DNA of 64,000 bases from Micromonospora sp. LH3U1 (GCF_028475105.1 NZ_CP116936.1:3099501-3163500); one strand, 5' to 3'. Counted from the stretch's first letter, positions 36,312-46,311 are shown. Notes: a model not told the origin generated them from the letters alone. Program-made: numbers and translations.

Positions 36312-36520
36312 CGAGCGCAGCTGGTTCGGCCGCTCATCCGGGGCGGTCGAGGCAACAGGGAACCCGGTGGAAATCCGGGACTGTCCCGCAGCGGTGAGTG
36401 GGAACGACCGCCGTCATCAGCACTGGGCCACCAATCGGCCTGGGAAGCGACGGCCAGTAGGAGACCGGCGATTCCGGTCGTGCCCGCGAGTCCGAAGACC
36501 TGCCAGCGCGCCGCACACCC
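36312..36520 (+). ncRNA. Cobalamin (B12) riboswitch ahead of nrdA-nrdB
   Basis: The core GGGAACCCGGTGGAAATCCG, then GGACTGTCCCGCAGCGGTGA, and the B12 box CCGAAGACCTGCCAGCGCG near 36493-36512 are clear. The leader ends 140-odd bases before the nrdA start. In Streptomyces, class I ribonucleotide reductase is known to be shut down by B12 through such a riboswitch while the B12-dependent class II enzyme works. Confidence 0.93.
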
Positions 36521-36658
36521 GCACCCGGGTGGGCGGCGGTCCGAGGCCGCGTGGGACGGCTGACGCCACCTGACCCACGCCCGCATGGCGTGCGTCCGCC
36601 GGTGTCTGTCTTCTCGCGTCCGAGGACCATCAGGTCTCGAACTCGCGAGGAGTGAGTG

Positions 36659-39034
36659 GTGACAGTCACCGAGGTAGTCCCGGCCAGCGGCGACGCGACC
36701 CTGCGGCGTACGCCGATGCAGGTCCGCAAGCGCGACGGTGCCACCGAACCCGTCGACGTGAACAAGATCGTCCGAGCGGTCGAGCGGTGGGCCGACGACC
36801 TGACCGACGTCGACCCGATGCGGGTGGCCACCCGCACCATCAGCGGCCTGTACGACGGCGCGACGACGGCGGAGCTGGACCGGCTGTCCATCCAGACGGC
36901 GGCCGAGATGATCGGCGAGGAACCGCAGTACTCCCGCCTCGCCGCCCGGCTGTTGGCCGGCTACGTCGACAAGGAGGTGCGCCGGCAGGGCATCACCTCG
37001 TTCAGCGCGGCGATCCGGGTCGGCCACGCCGAGGGCCTGATCGGCGACGACACCGCCGCGTTCGTCGCCGCACACGCCGCGACCCTCGACCACGCCATCG
37101 ACCGGAACGGCGACCGCCGGTTCGAGTACTTCGGCCTGCGCACGGTGTACGACCGCTACCTGCTGCGCCACCCCACCAGCCGACTCGTGTTGGAGACCCC
37201 GCAGTACTGGCTGCTGCGGGTGGCCTGCGGCCTGTCCCGCACGGCGGACGAGGCGGTGCACTTCTACCGGCTGATGTCCAGCCTGGCCTACCTGCCCAGC
37301 TCACCAACATTGTTCAACTCCGGTACCCGGCACACCCAGATGTCCTCCTGCTACCTGGTCGACTCCCCGCGCGACGAGCTGGACTCGATCTACCAGCGGT
37401 ACGCCCAGGTCGCCAACCTGTCCAAGTTCGCTGGCGGCATCGGCATCGCGTACTCCCGGGTCCGGTCCCGGGGCGCGCTGATCCGCGGCACCAACGGGCA
37501 GTCCAACGGGATCGTGCCGTGGCTGCGCACGCTGGACGCGAGCGTCGCCGCGGTCAACCAGGGCGGCCGGCGCAAGGGCGCGGCGTGCGTCTACCTGGAG
37601 CCGTGGCACCCGGACATCGAGGAGTTCCTCCAGCTGCGGGACAACACCGGCGAGGACGCCCGGCGTACCCACAACCTGAACCTGGCCAACTGGGTGCCGG
37701 ACGAGTTCATGCGCCGGGTCGAGGCCGACGAGATGTGGTCGCTGTTCGACCCGCACGAGGTGCCCGAGCTGCCCGACCTGTGGGGGGAGCGGTTCGACAC
37801 CGCGTACCGGGAGGCCGAGACGCAGGGTCGCTACGTGCGGCAGGTCCCGGCGCGGGAGCTGTACGGGAAGATGATGCGGACCCTCGCCCAGACCGGCAAC
37901 GGGTGGATGACCTTCAAGGACGCCGCCAACCGCCTGTGCAACCAGACCGCCGAACCGGGCAACGTGGTGCACCTGTCCAACCTCTGCACCGAGATCGTCG
38001 AGGTGTCCAGCGACGCCGAGACCGCCGTGTGCAACCTGGGTTCGGTGAACCTCGCCGCCCACCTCGGCGACGGCGGCATCGACTGGGAGCGGCTGCGCAC
38101 CACGGTCCGTACCGCGGTGACGTTCCTCGACCGGGTCATCGACATCAACTACTACCCGACCCCGCAGGCGGCGGCGAGCAACCCCCGCTGGCGGCCGGTC
38201 GGGCTCGGGCTCATGGGCCTGCAGGACGTGTTCTTCGCGCTGCGGCTGCCGTTCGACTCCCCGGCGGCGCGGGAACTGTCCACGCGGATCAGCGAGGAGC
38301 TGTACCTGACCGCGCTGGAGACCTCCGCCGACCTGGCGCGCCGCGTCGGCGCGCACCCGGCGTACGGGCAGACCCGGGCCGCGCGGGGTCAGTTGCAACC
38401 CGACCTGTGGGGCGTCGAGGGTACGCAGACCGCGCGCTGGGCCGCCCTGCGGGAGCGGGTCGAGGCGTACGGGCTGCGTAACTCGCTGTTGGTGGCGGTC
38501 GCACCGACCGCGACCATCGCCTCGATCGCCGGGTGCTACGAGTGCATCGAGCCGCAGGTGTCCAACCTGTTCAAGCGCGAGACCCTGTCGGGGGAATTCC
38601 TCCAGGTCAACACCGCTCTGGTACGCGAGCTGAAGGCCCGTGGTCTGTGGACCGACCGGGTCCGGTCGGCGATCAAGCGGGCCGAGGGGTCGGTGCAGGA
38701 CATCGCGGAACTGCCGGCCGGAGTCCGGGAGTTGTTCCGCACCGCGTGGGAGCTGCCGCAGCGGGCGCTGATCGACATGGCCGCCGCCCGCGCCCCGTTC
38801 ATCGACCAGTCTCAGTCGCTGAACCTGTTCCTGGCCGCACCGACCATCGGCAAGCTCTCCTCGATGTACCTGTACGCCTGGAAGGCCGGGCTGAAATCCA
38901 CCTACTACCTGCGCTCACGCCCCGCCACGCGGATCCAGCAGGCCACCGTCACGGTTGTCGCGCCGGTGGCGACCGGCGCCGAGGCGTTGGCCTGCTCGCT
39001 GGAGAACCCCGAGTCGTGCGAGGCCTGCCAGTGA
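36659..39034 (+). CDS. nrdA: Ribonucleoside-diphosphate reductase class I, alpha subunit
   Basis: A 791-residue catalytic subunit that reduces NDPs to dNDPs. An N-terminal ATP cone (about 15-105: MQVRKRDGATEPVDVNKIVR, EPQYSRLAARLLAGYV) indicates allosteric overall-activity control. The barrel has the redox Cys in TQMSSCYLVD, the thiyl-radical region NLCTEIVE and VCNLGSVNLAAH, and PTATIASIAGCYECIEPQ. The tail, ESCEACQ, holds the C-terminal redox cysteine pair. GTG at 36659 (GAGGAG six bases upstream) and GTG at 36656 are both possible starts. It overlaps nrdB by four bases and is controlled by the upstream B12 riboswitch. Confidence 0.95.
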   Translation: MTVTEVVPASGDATLRRTPMQVRKRDGATEPVDVNKIVRAVERWADDLTDVDPMRVATRTISGLYDGATTAELDRLSIQTAAEMIGEEPQYSRLAARLLAGYVDKEVRRQGITSFSAAIRVGHAEGLIGDDTAAFVAAHAATLDHAIDRNGDRRFEYFGLRTVYDRYLLRHPTSRLVLETPQYWLLRVACGLSRTADEAVHFYRLMSSLAYLPSSPTLFNSGTRHTQMSSCYLVDSPRDELDSIYQRYAQVANLSKFAGGIGIAYSRVRSRGALIRGTNGQSNGIVPWLRTLDASVAAVNQGGRRKGAACVYLEPWHPDIEEFLQLRDNTGEDARRTHNLNLANWVPDEFMRRVEADEMWSLFDPHEVPELPDLWGERFDTAYREAETQGRYVRQVPARELYGKMMRTLAQTGNGWMTFKDAANRLCNQTAEPGNVVHLSNLCTEIVEVSSDAETAVCNLGSVNLAAHLGDGGIDWERLRTTVRTAVTFLDRVIDINYYPTPQAAASNPRWRPVGLGLMGLQDVFFALRLPFDSPAARELSTRISEELYLTALETSADLARRVGAHPAYGQTRAARGQLQPDLWGVEGTQTARWAALRERVEAYGLRNSLLVAVAPTATIASIAGCYECIEPQVSNLFKRETLSGEFLQVNTALVRELKARGLWTDRVRSAIKRAEGSVQDIAELPAGVRELFRTAWELPQRALIDMAAARAPFIDQSQSLNLFLAAPTIGKLSSMYLYAWKAGLKSTYYLRSRPATRIQQATVTVVAPVATGAEALACSLENPESCEACQ

Positions 39035-40080
39035 CCGCCACCACCACCCCCGACGCCAGCACCGCCGACACGAGGACCACGCACATGCTGCTCGATCCCG
39101 GGATGGACCTCACCCTCCGCCCGATGCGCTACCCGCACTTCTTCGACCGGTTCCGTGACGCCATCCGCAACACCTGGACGGTCGAGGAGGTCGACCTGCA
39201 CGCCGACCTCGCCGACCTCGACAAGCTGTCGCCGGCCGAGCGACACCTGGTCAGCCGGCTGGTGGCGTTCTTCGCCACCGGCGACACGATCGTCGCCAAC
39301 AACCTGGTGCTCAACCTCTACCAGCACGTCAACAGCCCCGAGGGTCGCCTCTACCTGTCCCGGCAGCTGTTCGAGGAGGCCGTGCACGTCCAGTTCTACC
39401 TGAACCTGCTCGACACGTACGTGCCCGACGAGACAGAGCGGTTCGCCGCCTTCGCCGCCATCGAGAACATCCCCTCGATCCGTCGCAAGGCCGAGTTCTG
39501 CTTCCGCTGGATCGACTCCTTGAACGACCTGCGGGAGCTGCGGTCCCGGGAGAACCGCCGCACGTTCCTGCTGAATCTGATCTGTTTCGCCGCCTGCATC
39601 GAGGGGTTGTTCTTCTACGGCGCCTTCGCGTACGTCTACTTCCTGCGCTCCCGTGGCCTGCTGCACGGCCTGGCCTCCGGCACCAACTGGGTGTTCCGCG
39701 ACGAGTCCATGCACATGGCGTTCGCGTTCGACGTCGTCGACACCGTCCGCGGCGAGGAGCCGGACCTGTTCGACGACGACCTCGCCGACCAGGTTCGCCA
39801 GATGCTCACCGAGGCCGTCGAGTGTGAGGTGCAGTTCGCCGAGGACCTGTTGGGCCACGGCGTGCCCGGTCTGACGTTGACCGACATGCGGGAGTACCTC
39901 CAGCACGTCGCCGATCGCCGTCTCATCCAACTGGGCATCGCGCCGCACTACGGGTCGAGCAACCCGTTCGGTTTCATGGAGTTGCAGGACGTGCAGGAGC
40001 TGTCCAACTTCTTCGAGCGGCGGGTGTCGGCGTACCAGGTCGGGGTGACCGGCACTGTCGCCTTCGACGACGACTTCTAG
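39031..40080 (+). CDS. nrdB: Ribonucleoside-diphosphate reductase class I, beta subunit
   Basis: A 349-residue diiron radical subunit. GTG at 39031 overlaps the nrdA stop (GTGA). Metal ligands are visible in EEAVHVQFYLNLLDTYV (Glu, His, with the radical-Tyr position in QFY) and RDESMHMAFAFDVVD (Glu, His), plus ECEVQFAEDLL. The rest of the helical R2 fold is intact. It needs oxygen to form its cofactor. Its stop codon overlaps the stop of the convergent MerR-type gene. Confidence 0.95.
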   Translation: MTATTTPDASTADTRTTHMLLDPGMDLTLRPMRYPHFFDRFRDAIRNTWTVEEVDLHADLADLDKLSPAERHLVSRLVAFFATGDTIVANNLVLNLYQHVNSPEGRLYLSRQLFEEAVHVQFYLNLLDTYVPDETERFAAFAAIENIPSIRRKAEFCFRWIDSLNDLRELRSRENRRTFLLNLICFAACIEGLFFYGAFAYVYFLRSRGLLHGLASGTNWVFRDESMHMAFAFDVVDTVRGEEPDLFDDDLADQVRQMLTEAVECEVQFAEDLLGHGVPGLTLTDMREYLQHVADRRLIQLGIAPHYGSSNPFGFMELQDVQELSNFFERRVSAYQVGVTGTVAFDDDF

Positions 40081-40994
40081 GAAGGGCTGACCGATCCGGA
40101 GTCCTGGCGTCGCTTGGTGAGCCACCGCATGACGTGCAGGGGGTGCGACGCCGGCTCCGGGATCGGGTGGAAGACGTGTTCCACCTCGCCGCCGGCGATG
40201 ATGAGGGTCAGCCGCTCGTACAGCGTCATGTCACCGGCGGTGCGGGTCGGCAGGTGCAGCGCGGTGGCCAGGGTCAGCCTCGGGTCGGGGATCAGCGGGT
40301 AGGGCAGCCGCAGCCGGTGCGCGAGTTCCCGCTGATACCCGGTCGACTGCGCGGACAGGCCGTACACCCGGGCAGCGCCGGCCGCGCGGAGTTCCGCGTG
40401 GTGGTCGCGGAACCAGGCGGCCTGCTCGGTGCTGCCCTGGGCGCCGTGGATCTCCAACAGCCCGTTGGGCAGGTCGACGCCCGGCCGCCCGGTCAGCGGG
40501 TACACGAAGATGACGCTACGCCCGGCGCCGAGCGCGCCGAGATCGACCGGGCGGCCGTCGGTGCCGTAGAAGGACAGGGATGGCAATCTGGTGCCGACCA
40601 GCGTGGCGGGGTCGGCGCCTGGTGCGTGCCTGCCGGATACGACCTGGGTCGCGGCCGCGTCGAGGCGAGCATCCAGCGCGTCCCGCTGGGCGGTCAACGT
40701 GCCGATACGTTCCTGCAGGTTGGTGATGGTGCTGCGGTACGTGGCCACCGCCGCCGCGCACACGTCGGTGTCCTCGGAGCCACCGGCGATCGACTCCACG
40801 AACGGCCGGGTCTCCTCGACGGTGAGGCCGAGCGCCATCAGCTCGCGAATCTGTGCCACCAACCGCACGGCGATCGTGTCGTACTCGCGGTAGCCGTTGC
40901 CCAGCCGCCGGGGCACGACCAGCCCGGCCGACTCGTAGTACCGCAGTGCACGGACCGTGGTCCCGGTCCGACGTGCCAGCTCACCCACCCGCAT
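40077..40994 (-). CDS. MerR-family regulator fused to a cysteine-less peroxiredoxin-like domain
   Basis: A 305-residue fusion. Residues 1-110 are MerR: MRVGELARRTGTTVRALRYY, then ESAGLVVPRRLGNGYREYD, and the dimerisation helix with VCAAAVATYRSTITNLQERI. Residues about 135-290 are a thioredoxin-fold AhpC/TSA-like domain (SLSFYGTDGRPVDLGALGAG, SVIFVYPLTGRPGVDLPNG, LIPDPRLTLATALHLPT). In related peroxiredoxins the active-site stretch is GCTPQSC; here it is GSTEQAAWFRD, so both cysteines are gone. The domain may sense a ligand or redox partner rather than reduce peroxides. The gene is convergent with nrdB and carries its own MerR-type promoter. Confidence 0.88.
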   Translation of the reverse strand: MRVGELARRTGTTVRALRYYESAGLVVPRRLGNGYREYDTIAVRLVAQIRELMALGLTVEETRPFVESIAGGSEDTDVCAAAVATYRSTITNLQERIGTLTAQRDALDARLDAAATQVVSGRHAPGADPATLVGTRLPSLSFYGTDGRPVDLGALGAGRSVIFVYPLTGRPGVDLPNGLLEIHGAQGSTEQAAWFRDHHAELRAAGAARVYGLSAQSTGYQRELAHRLRLPYPLIPDPRLTLATALHLPTRTAGDMTLYERLTLIIAGGEVEHVFHPIPEPASHPLHVMRWLTKRRQDSGSVSPS

Positions 40995-41000
40995 CCCGCG

Positions 41001-41032
41001 ACCCTAAACCCGCACCCTGGGGTACGGGTCAA
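41001..41032 (-). promoter_or_regulatory. MerR-type promoter/operator, probable autoregulation and leaderless start
   Basis: On the minus strand, -35 TTGACC (41027-41032) and -10 TTAGGG/TAGGGT (41001-41007) are 19-20 bases apart, the overlong spacer typical of MerR targets. Between them lies the inverted repeat ACCCGTACCC/GGGTGCGGGT (41008-41029, one mismatch). Transcription would begin at or next to the ATG at 40994. Confidence 0.7.
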
Positions 41033-41079
41033 CGTGTTCATCGTCGCGGTGGCACGGCCGCCGTTTCGTGCCAGTCTGA

Positions 41080-42378
<1,299 letters not shown>

Positions 42379-42392
42379 GGGCTGTGCTCCGG

Positions 42393-42800
42393 TCAGGTGG
42401 TGGGGCCCAACTCGGTGAGGAGCTTCTCCACCCGGCCCCGGATCTCGTCACGGATCGGGCGGACGGCCTCGACGCCCTGACCGGCCGGGTCATCGAGCTT
42501 CCAGTCCTCGTAGCGCTTGCCGGGAAAGACCGGGCAGGTGTCGCCGCAGCCCATCGTCACGATGACGTCGGAGGACTCCGCGGTCGCGTACTCCAGGAGC
42601 TTGGGGGTCTGGTCGGTGATGTCGATGCCGACCTCCCGCATGGCCTGCACGGCGGCGGGGTTGATCGTCTCGGCCGGGGCGGAGCCGGCCGAGCGGACCT
42701 CGACGGTGTCGCCGGCGAGGTGGCGTAGCCAGCCGGCGGCCATCTGGGAACGGCCGGCGTTGTGGACGCAGACGAACAGGACGCTGGGCTTGTCGCTCAT
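42393..42800 (-). CDS. arsC: Arsenate reductase ArsC (low-molecular-weight phosphatase type)
   Basis: A 135-residue reductase of arsenate to arsenite. The P-loop VCVHNAGRSQMAAGWL has the nucleophilic Cys. Further Cys occur in VTMGCGDTCPVFPGKRYEDW, and DPAGQGVEAVRPIRDEI holds the catalytic Asp-Pro. ATG at 42800 is used; a TTG at 42821 is possible. It lies 13 bases after acr3 in one operon with arsR. Confidence 0.93.
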   Translation of the reverse strand: MSDKPSVLFVCVHNAGRSQMAAGWLRHLAGDTVEVRSAGSAPAETINPAAVQAMREVGIDITDQTPKLLEYATAESSDVIVTMGCGDTCPVFPGKRYEDWKLDDPAGQGVEAVRPIRDEIRGRVEKLLTELGPTT

Positions 42801-42813
42801 GGTGGTCGCCTTC

Positions 42814-43908
42814 TCAGTCAATCGATGGATGCGGGCTGGGGGTGAAGAACCGGTGGCGTGCCCACAGGGAGACGTAGACGAGCCCGACCAGGACGGGCAC
42901 CTCGATCAGCGGGCCGACGACCCCGGCGAGAGCCTGACCGGAGGCGACGCCGAAGGTGCCGATCGCGACGGCGATGGCGAGTTCGAAGTTGTTGCCGGCC
43001 GCGGTGAAGGCCAGGGTGGTGGTGCGCCCGTAGCCGAGGCCGATGGCCCGGCCGAGGATGTAGGCGCCGGCCCACATGAGCGCGAAGTACACCAACAGGG
43101 GCAGGGCGATGCGGAGGACGTCCAGGGGTCGGCTGGTGATGGCGTCTCCCTGCAGCGCGAACAGGATCACGATCGTGAACAGCAGCCCGTAGAGGGCGGC
43201 CGGGCCGATCCTGGGCAGGAAACGGGCCTCGTACCAGTCGCGGCCCTTGGCGCGCTCGCCGAGGCGGCGGGTGAGGTACCCGGCCAGCAGCGGGATGCCG
43301 AGGAAGATGAGCACGTTGCGGGCGATGTCCCAGGCCGAGATCGTCACCTCGGCGCCGGACAACCCCAGCCACTGGGGGAGCACGGAGAGGTAGAACCAGC
43401 CGAGCAGGCCGAAGGCGACAACCTGGAAGACCGAGTTGAGCGCGACCAGGACGGCGGCGGCCTCCCGGTCGCCGCAGGCGAGGTCGTTCCAGATGATGAC
43501 CATGGCGATGCAGCGGGCCAGACCGACGATGATCAGGCCGGTGCGGTACGCGGGCTGGTCGGCCAGGAAGATCCAGGCCAGGGCGAACATCATGGCGGGT
43601 CCGACGAGCCAGTTGAGGACCAGCGAGGAGATCAGCAGTCGGCGGTCGCTGGTGACGGTGTCGAGCCGGTCGTAGCGGACCTTCGCCAGCACCGGGTACA
43701 TCATGATCAGCAGGCCGACCGCGATCGGCAGCGAGATCCCCCCGACCGTCACCGAGTTCAGCGCGCTGTTGAGGCTGGGGATCAGACGACCGAGGAGCAG
43801 GCCGGCGACCATCGCCAACCCGATCCAGACCGGGAGGAACTGGTCGAGTCGGGAGAGGCGGCCGACGACGGCGTTCTCGGCCGGGTCGCTCTGGACGGTC
43901 GTTGTCAT
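42814..43908 (-). CDS. acr3: ACR3-family arsenite efflux transporter
   Basis: A 364-residue inner-membrane protein with about ten hydrophobic segments. The ACR3 signature residues are present: GLARCIAMVIIWNDLACGD with the essential Cys, LVLNWLVGPAMMFALAWIFL, and FTAAGNNFELAIAVAIGTFG. It exports arsenite made by ArsC. ATG at 43908 overlaps the arsR stop (ATGA). Confidence 0.95.
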   Translation of the reverse strand: MTTTVQSDPAENAVVGRLSRLDQFLPVWIGLAMVAGLLLGRLIPSLNSALNSVTVGGISLPIAVGLLIMMYPVLAKVRYDRLDTVTSDRRLLISSLVLNWLVGPAMMFALAWIFLADQPAYRTGLIIVGLARCIAMVIIWNDLACGDREAAAVLVALNSVFQVVAFGLLGWFYLSVLPQWLGLSGAEVTISAWDIARNVLIFLGIPLLAGYLTRRLGERAKGRDWYEARFLPRIGPAALYGLLFTIVILFALQGDAITSRPLDVLRIALPLLVYFALMWAGAYILGRAIGLGYGRTTTLAFTAAGNNFELAIAVAIGTFGVASGQALAGVVGPLIEVPVLVGLVYVSLWARHRFFTPSPHPSID

Positions 43909-44258
43909 GTCGCCGGCGCCACGGTGAGCAGTGCGGCGAGCTGGCGCAGGATGGCCGGCCGGGCGCGGTAGTAGACCCAGGTGCCCCGGCGCTCGGCGTC
44001 GACGAGCCCCGCTTCGCGCAGCGTCCTGAGGTGGTGCGAGATGGTCGGGCCGGTCAGGTCGAACGCGGGGGTCAGGTCGCAGACGCAGATCTCGCCGCTC
44101 TCTGCGGAAGCGATCATCGACATCAGTTGCAGCCGCACCGGGTCGCCGAGGGCTTTGAACGCGGACGCGAAAGCCGTCGCGGCCTCGGCCGGTACGCGCC
44201 GCTCGTTCAGAGGGGGGCAGCAGGACACGTCTGCGGCCGGTGCTGCTTGATTCGACAT
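43905..44258 (-). CDS. arsR: ArsR-family arsenic-responsive repressor
   Basis: A 117-residue winged-helix repressor. AFKALGDPVRLQLMSMIASA and the DNA-recognition helix TGPTISHHLRTLREAGLV are typical. The arsenite-binding pair is in EICVCDL on the helix before recognition, and an extra CC pair lies near the N-terminus (DVSCCPP). It heads the arsR-acr3-arsC operon and is divergent from the acetyltransferase gene. Confidence 0.93.
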   Translation of the reverse strand: MSNQAAPAADVSCCPPLNERRVPAEAATAFASAFKALGDPVRLQLMSMIASAESGEICVCDLTPAFDLTGPTISHHLRTLREAGLVDAERRGTWVYYRARPAILRQLAALLTVAPAT

Positions 44259-44263
44259 TTCTC

Positions 44264-44277
44264 TAGGTTGACACCTA
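44264..44277. promoter_or_regulatory. ArsR operator-like inverted repeat
   Basis: TAGGT and ACCTA arms with a 4-base spacer (TGAC) lie six bases ahead of the arsR start, within the divergent arsR/arsN1 promoter region. Confidence 0.5.
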
Positions 44278-44363
44278 TCTAATCAGTGTGCAACTGTCTG
44301 ATTCGACGGACGTCAAGACAGGCGGCGTCGAGTACCTGAAATCTTCCGGAACGGAACCTGCTC

Positions 44364-44861
44364 ATGGCCGACAGCACCGTGCGCCCGATGGCCGTCGCCG
44401 ACGCCGACCGGGTCCTGGCGATCTACCAGGCCGGTCTCGACGGGGGCAACGCCAGCTTCGAGATCACCGCGCCAACCTGGGCGGCGTTCGACACCACGCG
44501 CCTGACCGCGCATCGCTTCGTGGCCGTCGACCGCGACGGCGCCGTCCTGGGCTGGATCGCCGTCTCACCGACCTCGACCCGCGCGGTCTACGCCGGTGTG
44601 GTCGAACACTCCGTCTACGTGGACCCGGCCGCCCAGGGTCGTGGCATCGCCCGGCTGCTGCTGGACGCGCTCATCACCTCCACCGAGGCCGCCGGCATCT
44701 GGACGATCCAGTCCGGCGTCTTCCCGGAGAACACCGCCAGCCTGACGCTCCACCAGCGGGTCGGCTTCCGCGTCATCGGCGTCCGCGAGCGGGTTGGTCG
44801 CCACCACGACCGCTGGCGCGACGTCGTCCTGCTGGAACGCCGCAGCCCCACCATCTCCTGA
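44364..44861 (+). CDS. GNAT acetyltransferase, ArsN1-like (arsinothricin/phosphinothricin type)
   Basis: A 165-residue GNAT enzyme. VRPMAVADADRVLAIYQAGL, GNASFEITAPTWAAFD, VEHSVYVDPAAQGRGIARLL (acetyl-CoA loop) and NTASLTLHQRVGFRVIGVRE, with HHDRWRDVVLLERR, match the phosphinothricin N-acetyltransferase/ArsN1 group. Its place beside arsR favours ArsN1-type detoxification of arsinothricin, an organoarsenical antibiotic. The PPT-type activity is an alternative. It is transcribed away from arsR. Confidence 0.85.
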   Translation: MADSTVRPMAVADADRVLAIYQAGLDGGNASFEITAPTWAAFDTTRLTAHRFVAVDRDGAVLGWIAVSPTSTRAVYAGVVEHSVYVDPAAQGRGIARLLLDALITSTEAAGIWTIQSGVFPENTASLTLHQRVGFRVIGVRERVGRHHDRWRDVVLLERRSPTIS

Positions 44862-44906
44862 CACGCCTGGCCCGGCAGTCGGGCCACTACCTCGAGGAGC
44901 CAACGG

Positions 44907-46301
44907 ATGAACGCCCAGGACAGCCTTCCCGTCGTGATCATCGGCGCCGGCCCGACCGGTCTCGCCGCCGCCGCGCACCTGCACGAGCGCGGCCTGCCCT
45001 TCACCGTCCTCGAAGCCGGCGACACCCCGGGTGCCGCCGTACGCCAGTGGAGGCACGTGCGCGTCTTCTCGCCGTGGCGGTACAACATCGACCCGGCCGC
45101 TCGTCGGCTCCTCGACGAGGCCGGTTGGGTCGCCCCCGACCTGGAGGCCCTGCCCACCGGCGCGGAACTGGTCGCCGACTACCTCCAGCCCCTCGCGGAG
45201 CTGCCGCAGCTCAAGCCACACCTGCGGTACGGGGCACGCGTCGAGGCGATCAGCCGCCTCGGCCTCGACCGGCTGCGTACCGCCGGACGCGACACCGCAC
45301 CGTTCCTCCTCCGCCTCGATGACGGCGACGAACTGTTCGCCCGCGCCGTCATCGACGCCTCCGGCACCTGGCGTACGCCGAACGTCCTCGGCGCGTCCGG
45401 CCTGCCCGCCCGGGGTGAGGCCGACGTGACGGCATACCTGGAGCACGCGCTGCCGGACGTGCTCGGCGCCGACCGGGACCGGTTCGTGGGCCGGCACACT
45501 CTGGTCGTGGGCGCCGGTCACTCGGCCGCGAACACCCTGCTGTCCCTGGCGGAGTTGGCCGCCGCCGAGCACGGCACCGAGGTGACCTGGGCGATCCGGA
45601 CCGCCTCGCCGACGCGGACGTACGGTGGCGGGGACGCGGACGCCCTCCCCGCGCGTGGGGCGCTCGGCGCACGGCTGCGTGCGCACGTCGACGCCGGACG
45701 GATCCGGCTGCTCACCGGGTTCTCGGTGCACGCGCTCGCCCCGACCGACGGACGGGTGAGCGTGGTCGTGCGGCACGCCGACGGCACCGACGAGTCGATC
45801 ACCGTCGACCGCATCGTCGCCGCCACTGGTTTCCGGCCCGACCACTCCATCGCCGCCGAGCTGCGCCTGGACCTGGACCCGGTCATGGGCGCGACCCGTG
45901 CGCTCGCCCCGCTGATCGATCCCAACGAGCACTCCTGCGGCACCGTTCCTCCGCACGGCGTGGACGAACTCGCCCACCCGGAGAGCGGCTACTACGCCGT
46001 CGGCATGAAGTCCTACGGCCGAGCGCCGACATTCCTCATGGCCACCGGTTACGAGCAGGTCCGTTCCGTCGTGGCCGCTCTCGCCGGGGACTGGGTCGCC
46101 GCCCGCGACGTCCAGCTGGACCTGCCCGAAACCGGCGTGTGCAACAGCAACCGCGCCGACTCGGCGAGCGGCGACAACTGCTGCGGGCCGGAGCCGACGG
46201 GGCGTGGACTGTCCACCGGCATCTCCGGTGGGCTGCTGTCCGCGCCGATCAGCCTCGTCGCCCTCGACGCCGCGCCAGCGGGCGGTTGTTGCGCCAGCTG
46301 A
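44907..46301 (+). CDS. ArsO-like NAD(P)/FAD-binding monooxygenase with cysteine-rich tail
   Basis: A 464-residue flavoprotein. The N-terminal FAD site is PVVIIGAGPTGLAAAAHLHE, and a second nucleotide site is TLVVGAGHSAANTLLSLAEL; the motif YNIDPAARRLLDE and the ATGFRPDHSI stretch fit flavin monooxygenase-like proteins seen in actinobacterial ars clusters. The tail is unusual: CNSNRADSASGDNCCGPEPT and GGCCAS contribute five cysteines that could bind arsenite or a metal. ATG at 44907 has GAGGAG upstream. It is co-directional with the acetyltransferase, 45 bases downstream. Its precise reaction is not established. Confidence 0.85.
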   Translation: MNAQDSLPVVIIGAGPTGLAAAAHLHERGLPFTVLEAGDTPGAAVRQWRHVRVFSPWRYNIDPAARRLLDEAGWVAPDLEALPTGAELVADYLQPLAELPQLKPHLRYGARVEAISRLGLDRLRTAGRDTAPFLLRLDDGDELFARAVIDASGTWRTPNVLGASGLPARGEADVTAYLEHALPDVLGADRDRFVGRHTLVVGAGHSAANTLLSLAELAAAEHGTEVTWAIRTASPTRTYGGGDADALPARGALGARLRAHVDAGRIRLLTGFSVHALAPTDGRVSVVVRHADGTDESITVDRIVAATGFRPDHSIAAELRLDLDPVMGATRALAPLIDPNEHSCGTVPPHGVDELAHPESGYYAVGMKSYGRAPTFLMATGYEQVRSVVAALAGDWVAARDVQLDLPETGVCNSNRADSASGDNCCGPEPTGRGLSTGISGGLLSAPISLVALDAAPAGGCCAS

Positions 46302-46311
46302 TCACCGGCTA

